Source: Duganella sp. Leaf126 (lineage in GTDB: Bacteria > Pseudomonadota > Gammaproteobacteria > Burkholderiales > Burkholderiaceae_D). From it: a stretch of 64,000 nucleotides of DNA. Each line of letters begins with the position of its first letter. Position 1 is the stretch's first letter. The stretch spans positions 182,841-246,840 of the forward strand of contig NZ_LMNW01000035.1 in the NCBI RefSeq assembly GCF_001423125.1. The letters run 5' to 3'. The translations under genes were made by a program, and so were the position numbers. Below the pieces are notes generated by a model. The model was not told the DNA's origin. It worked only from the letters and a program-made list of their open reading frames with translations, and searched no databases. Shown one piece after another: positions 60,659 to 64,000 of the stretch.

Positions 60659-61147
60659 TTATTCGTCGTCGCCCTGGTCCTGATTGAGTTCCTCGAGGGC
60701 GATGGTCAGATTGGCCATCTCCACCGCCACGCGGGCAGCGTCCGTGCCTTTTTCGACCATGCGCACTTCGGCCTGCTCATCGGTTTCGGTGGTGAGAATG
60801 GCGTTGGCGATCGGAATGCCATAGTCGAGACCGATGCGGGTGATGCCGGCGCCCGACTCGTTCGAGACCAGCTCGAAGTGGTAGGTTTCGCCGCGGATCA
60901 CGGCGCCCAGCGCGATCAGCGCGTCGAACTGCTGCGACTCGGCCATTTTTTGCAGCACCAGCGGCACTTCCAGCGCGCCGGGCACGGTCACGTGCAGCAC
61001 GTCTTCGTCTTCCACGCCCAGGCGTTTCAGTTCTGCCAGGCAGGACGACAGCAGGCCGTGGCCGATGTCTTCGTTAAAACGGGCTTGAACGATGCCGACA
61101 CGCAGGCCGTCGCCGTTCAGATTGGTATCGTAGCTTCCTACGGTCAT
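60659..61147 (-). CDS. ribH: 6,7-dimethyl-8-ribityllumazine synthase
   Basis: 162 residues. Conserved GIVQARFNEDI, VPGALEVPLVLQ, ALGAVIRGETYHFELVSNES with the substrate-binding His and GIPIANAILTTETDEQA. It condenses the pyrimidine intermediate with 3,4-dihydroxybutanone phosphate to make lumazine for riboflavin. It sits between ribBA and nusB. Confidence 0.95.
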   Translation of the reverse strand: MTVGSYDTNLNGDGLRVGIVQARFNEDIGHGLLSSCLAELKRLGVEDEDVLHVTVPGALEVPLVLQKMAESQQFDALIALGAVIRGETYHFELVSNESGAGITRIGLDYGIPIANAILTTETDEQAEVRMVEKGTDAARVAVEMANLTIALEELNQDQGDDE

Positions 61148-61185
61148 GGTGAGCCTCTTATTGGTCAGTGTAGTCAGTAATCAGT

Positions 61186-62295
61186 TTAATTCGGTTTGGC
61201 CAGGTAGCCGGTCACTTCCAGGTCGAAGCCCGTCATCGACGGCATCTTGCGCGGGCTGGCCAGCAGTTGCATCTTGCACACGCCCACTTCGCGCAGGATT
61301 TGCGCGCCGATGCCGTAGCTGCGCAGGTCCATGCTGGCCGCGCGGCCTTTCGGCTTGGTTTCCGGCTTGTCGAGCGCGGCAAATTGCGCGAAGAACTGCT
61401 CGGCAGATTCTTCGCAGTTCAGCAGCACGATCACGCCGCTCTCAGCTGCCTTGACGGCGGCCAGCGACGACGACAGGTTCCAGGAGTGGGTGGTCGCTTC
61501 CGATTCCAGCACGTCGAGGATGGAGACCGGCTGGTGCACGCGCACCAGGGTGTCCTTGTCTTTCTGGATGTCGCCGTGCACCAGCGCCAGGTGGGCCGAG
61601 CCGCTCGGCTTGTCGCGGTACGCCAGCATGCGGAACTGGCCTTGCGCGGTGTTGAGCACGCGTTCGCCCACTTTTTCCACCAGCGATTCATTGCGGCTGC
61701 GGTACTGGATCAGGTCGGCAATCGTGCCGATTTTCAGATTGTGTTCCTTGGCAAATTCCAGCAGGTCCGGCAGGCGCGCCATGGTGCCGTCGTCCTTCAC
61801 GATCTCGCAGATCACCGACGCTGGCGTCAGGCCGGCCATGGCCGTCAGGTCGCAGCCGGCTTCGGTATGGCCGGCACGCATCAGCACGCCGCCCTTCTGG
61901 GCCCTGAGCGGGAAGATGTGGCCAGGCTGGACGATATCGATTGCCTGTGCATCCTTGGCAACTGCAACCTGTATGGTCCGGGCACGGTCGGCTGCCGAAA
62001 TGCCGGTGGTCACGCCTTCAGCCGCTTCGATCGATACCGTGAAGTTGGTGCCGAAAGCGGTGCCATTACGCGACGACATCATCGACAGTTCGAGCAGGTC
62101 GCAACGTTCTTCGGTCAGCGTCAGGCACACCAGGCCGCGCGCGTGCTTGATCATGAAATTGATGGCTTCCGGCGTGACGAAGTCCGCCGCGAGCACCAGG
62201 TCACCTTCGTTTTCCCGGTCTTCTTCATCGACCAGTATCACCATGCGGCCAGCGCGCAATTCGGCGACGATTTCTTCGGTGCTGGAAATTGACAT
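61186..62295 (-). CDS. ribBA: Bifunctional DHBP synthase / GTP cyclohydrolase II-type protein
   Basis: 369 residues from ATG 62295 (AAGGA 6 nt upstream). 1-205: RibB domain with DEEDRENEGDL and RAGHTEAGCDL. 206-369: RibA domain, but the zinc-binding Cys cluster of GTP cyclohydrolase II (CxxCxxxxxxxxC) is not seen, so the second half may be inactive, as in several beta-proteobacteria. It feeds ribH. No FMN riboswitch is seen in the 222 bp upstream. Confidence 0.9.
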   Translation of the reverse strand: MSISSTEEIVAELRAGRMVILVDEEDRENEGDLVLAADFVTPEAINFMIKHARGLVCLTLTEERCDLLELSMMSSRNGTAFGTNFTVSIEAAEGVTTGISAADRARTIQVAVAKDAQAIDIVQPGHIFPLRAQKGGVLMRAGHTEAGCDLTAMAGLTPASVICEIVKDDGTMARLPDLLEFAKEHNLKIGTIADLIQYRSRNESLVEKVGERVLNTAQGQFRMLAYRDKPSGSAHLALVHGDIQKDKDTLVRVHQPVSILDVLESEATTHSWNLSSSLAAVKAAESGVIVLLNCEESAEQFFAQFAALDKPETKPKGRAASMDLRSYGIGAQILREVGVCKMQLLASPRKMPSMTGFDLEVTGYLAKPN

Positions 62296-62517
62296 GTTTA
62301 ATCCTTGGGAGCTCATGCGAGAATAACCCGCTATTTTAATGGATTTACGGCAGGCCTACCGCAAAACCGCGCTTTTATCCTTGCCTGAACCGGACCGAAG
62401 TTTTCTTTCTGAAAACATTTTGTGCCATCGCCACCGCGTTTATCACGCCGCTGCGGCAATTTTGTGCTGCGGCAGCATTACCGGAGGTAATATCTCTGCA
62501 GCAACCTGGAGATCCCG

Positions 62518-62895
62518 ATGCCGTTCCTGCGCCGTACTGTCTGCCTCGCCCTGTGCCTGATATTGTTGGCGGCCCAGGCGCACGCCCAGAGTGCTGCGGC
62601 CATCCGGCAGGGGCAGCGGCTGTGGCAGCAGCGCTGCACCGACTGCCACGCGCTCGACACCGACGAGACCGGCCCGCGCCACCGCGGCGTGTTCGGCCGC
62701 CGCTCCGGCAGCGTCAAGGGCTACGATTATTCGCGCGCCCTGAAACGCTCGAAGGTGACCTGGGACGCCGCAGCGCTCGACCGCTGGCTGACCGATCCCG
62801 AGCAATTCATTCCCGGGCAAAACATGGACGTCAAGGTGGCCAGCGCCGCCGAGCGGGCGGCGCTGATCGCCTATCTGCAGAGCCTGTCCCGCTAA
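62518..62895 (+). CDS. Class I cytochrome c, exported
   Basis: 125 residues. Signal peptide 1-23, haem site Cys40-TD-Cys43-His44, and likely axial Met103 (PGQNMDVKV). Fold text GPRHRGVFGRRSG and YDYSRALKRSKVTWD fits cytochrome c2/c550-like electron carriers of the periplasm. Divergent from ribBA; partner oxidase not visible. Confidence 0.9.
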   Translation: MPFLRRTVCLALCLILLAAQAHAQSAAAIRQGQRLWQQRCTDCHALDTDETGPRHRGVFGRRSGSVKGYDYSRALKRSKVTWDAAALDRWLTDPEQFIPGQNMDVKVASAAERAALIAYLQSLSR

Positions 62896-63021
62896 AACCT
62901 CGAGGAACCGCCTGCTCAGCGACCGGCAGCGCCGACCGACACCATGCGCTCGACGTAGCGGGCGATTATGTTGAACAGCGTCATACCTCGCATGCCTACT
63001 AGCCTCTAACGCCACAACTCA

Positions 63022-63402
63022 TTAAATACCGTCAGAAATACCGTCACTTACGACTGGCGGTTCCGACGCAATTTTGACCTGAACAGCAACTCGCTGCAAC
63101 GCTCTCGCCAGATGCTGCTGGCGTTCTTCGATCAACCCGTCCCCCAACTCCCTTCCCGCTGGATTTTCGAGAAAGAAGACTTTCACCATTGCCTCCATGG
63201 AGGCACGCGACACCTTCAGCCTCTCGTTCGAGCCCAAGCCTAGTGTGCGAGTGAAGTACAAGTCCCTTTCAGCTATGGCCTGCCCAAATTCATCTATATG
63301 GTCTTTTGCTGCCTTAGTTTCCTGCCAGCGGCTCGGATCAAAAAAGCCGTTGAAGGTCCGAAAGTCAACCCAGAAATCATCATCCCGGTGCTCTAGTGTC
63401 AT
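63022..63402 (-). CDS. Hypothetical protein
   Basis: 126 residues from ATG 63402. Charged, helical; contains RDLYFTRTLGLGSNE and VKVFFLENPAG. The last eight residues repeat as SDGI-SDGI because the gene ends inside a 12-bp tandem DNA repeat. Neither domain nor neighbours tell its function. GC here is lower than in the flank, so it may belong to a separate island. Confidence 0.5.
   Translation of the reverse strand: MTLEHRDDDFWVDFRTFNGFFDPSRWQETKAAKDHIDEFGQAIAERDLYFTRTLGLGSNERLKVSRASMEAMVKVFFLENPAGRELGDGLIEERQQHLARALQRVAVQVKIASEPPVVSDGISDGI
63024..63046. repeat. Tandem AAATACCGTCA repeat
   Basis: Two copies of AAATACCGTCA joined by one base (63024-63034, 63036-63046). A related pair is at 39761-39778 inside the prophage. 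Such repeats often are arm sites of tyrosine integrases; no integrase gene is visible here. Confidence 0.5.
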
Positions 63403-64000
63403 CAGCCACCTCGAAAAATATCAGTCGCAACCTGCATTGTTTGTCTACATTGTAACCCGAAGGAATGGCAGCTCTTAGCCGCAAAAATGACCAACTGATT
63501 TCCCCGCGTTTTGCGGCGTTTGAAACGGCACGGTACGCATCGGTATCAACTGACCGCTTTCGGCGGCTTGTCCGGCCGTTTAAGTGGCTTCTCTGGCATC
63601 GTGGTTTGCCGAGCATGCTGACGTTAAGCATGGTTCACAGGGTTTTGCGGCTCCAACGGCTGTTTGCTACAAAGTTATTTTGTTGTCAAAATACCTATGA
63701 TCCATGAGATAATATTGGTGCAACGCTTGTTCGAGTCGGCACCGCATAGTACCGGCAGAGTGAGCGTGCTCATCGCGACATTACCTACCCAAACCCAGCT
63801 CCTCGAAATCGAAGTGCTTCGGGACCAGTAGCTCACTACACTCTATCCCCATCACATTATCTTGCAGCCGATTCAGGCAGGTAGTGCCGCGCCCAGTAAG
63901 CGTCCGCTCAGCGCCGTCTTGAGTGCAATGGTGATTTGATCGATGATGGCATCACACCGCTGGGAAGCGGCGTCATCTCAAAGGGCTGCTGGCAGGTTGC
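63403..64000. other. Region without a confident gene
   Basis: About 600 bases of lower GC. An 80-codon plus-strand frame (63465-63707) and an 83-codon minus-strand frame (63380-63631) overlap each other, with no convincing ribosome site or family text. At 63830-64000 the minus strand carries protein-like text (AIIDQITIALKTALSGRLLG) without a start, which may be a gene remnant. Nothing firm. Confidence 0.5.

Noticed and set aside
62296..62517. FMN riboswitch before ribBA
   Set aside because: The conserved GGGCAGGGTGAAATTCCC-type core was not found on the minus strand.

Overview
The window looks like chromosome of a GC-rich betaproteobacterium, most likely Oxalobacteraceae (Massilia/Duganella/Janthinobacterium type). 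The reasons are the high GC, the nusB-ribH-ribBA order, a PEP-CTERM protein, a TadE-like pilin assembly protein and a lipase chaperone. This placement comes from gene content only; no database search was possible.

Left flank (1-1766): the end of a lipase chaperone gene, a PEP-CTERM protein, a TadE-like protein and a strong terminator.

Prophage (1767-44978, about 43.2 kb): an apparently complete siphovirus-type prophage inserted in the 3' end of tRNA-Pro(GGG). A 47-bp perfect direct repeat marks both ends, and a 29-bp direct repeat (probable integrase arm sites) lies just inside each end. From the left: integrase; an AT-rich cargo block (a 2-TM protein and a P-loop ATPase, candidate defence genes); then a long leftward late operon read from about 30.9 kb down to 5.6 kb. 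In reading order this operon has small proteins, an SGNH-hydrolase structural protein, HNH nuclease, TerS, TerL, portal, ClpP-like protease, HK97-type capsid, connectors, tail tube, G/GT tail chaperones with a -1 slippery site, tape measure, tail tip and fibre, holin, SAR-type lysozyme and spanins. Between late and early regions sit hicAB and another AT-rich membrane-protein gene. The leftward early operon (37.7 to 32.6 kb) holds a Cro-like regulator, a DUF1376-type replication initiator, a DnaB-type helicase and a Q-like zinc-motif protein. CI is divergent and flanked by AGCA..TGCT operators. A rightward early region (38.6-44.8 kb) holds an antirepressor, several unknown small genes, three ribbon-helix-helix proteins, a BRCT protein, a structured non-coding segment and an AlpA excisionase.

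Right flank (44933-64000): tRNA-Pro; an FAH-family hydrolase; a TetR-controlled RND efflux operon; a KaiC-like ATPase with a hybrid histidine kinase; a MerR regulator followed by a damaged alpha/beta-hydrolase gene; an MFS-PlsC fusion; a small membrane gene under a perfect Fur-box-like palindrome; nusB, ribH, ribBA; a cytochrome c; and a lower-GC right end with one hypothetical gene.

How it works together: CI should hold both early promoters through a shared operator family. Induction (CI autocleavage, or the BRO-type antirepressor) would release Cro, replication and the Q-like protein, and Q-like antitermination would then carry transcription through the terminators inside the late operon. 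The most unusual signals are two tandem RNA hairpins with the same 8-nt loop (42174-42269), the AT-rich ATPase/membrane cargo, the exact G/GT frameshift site, and the SGNH protein placed upstream of the terminase.
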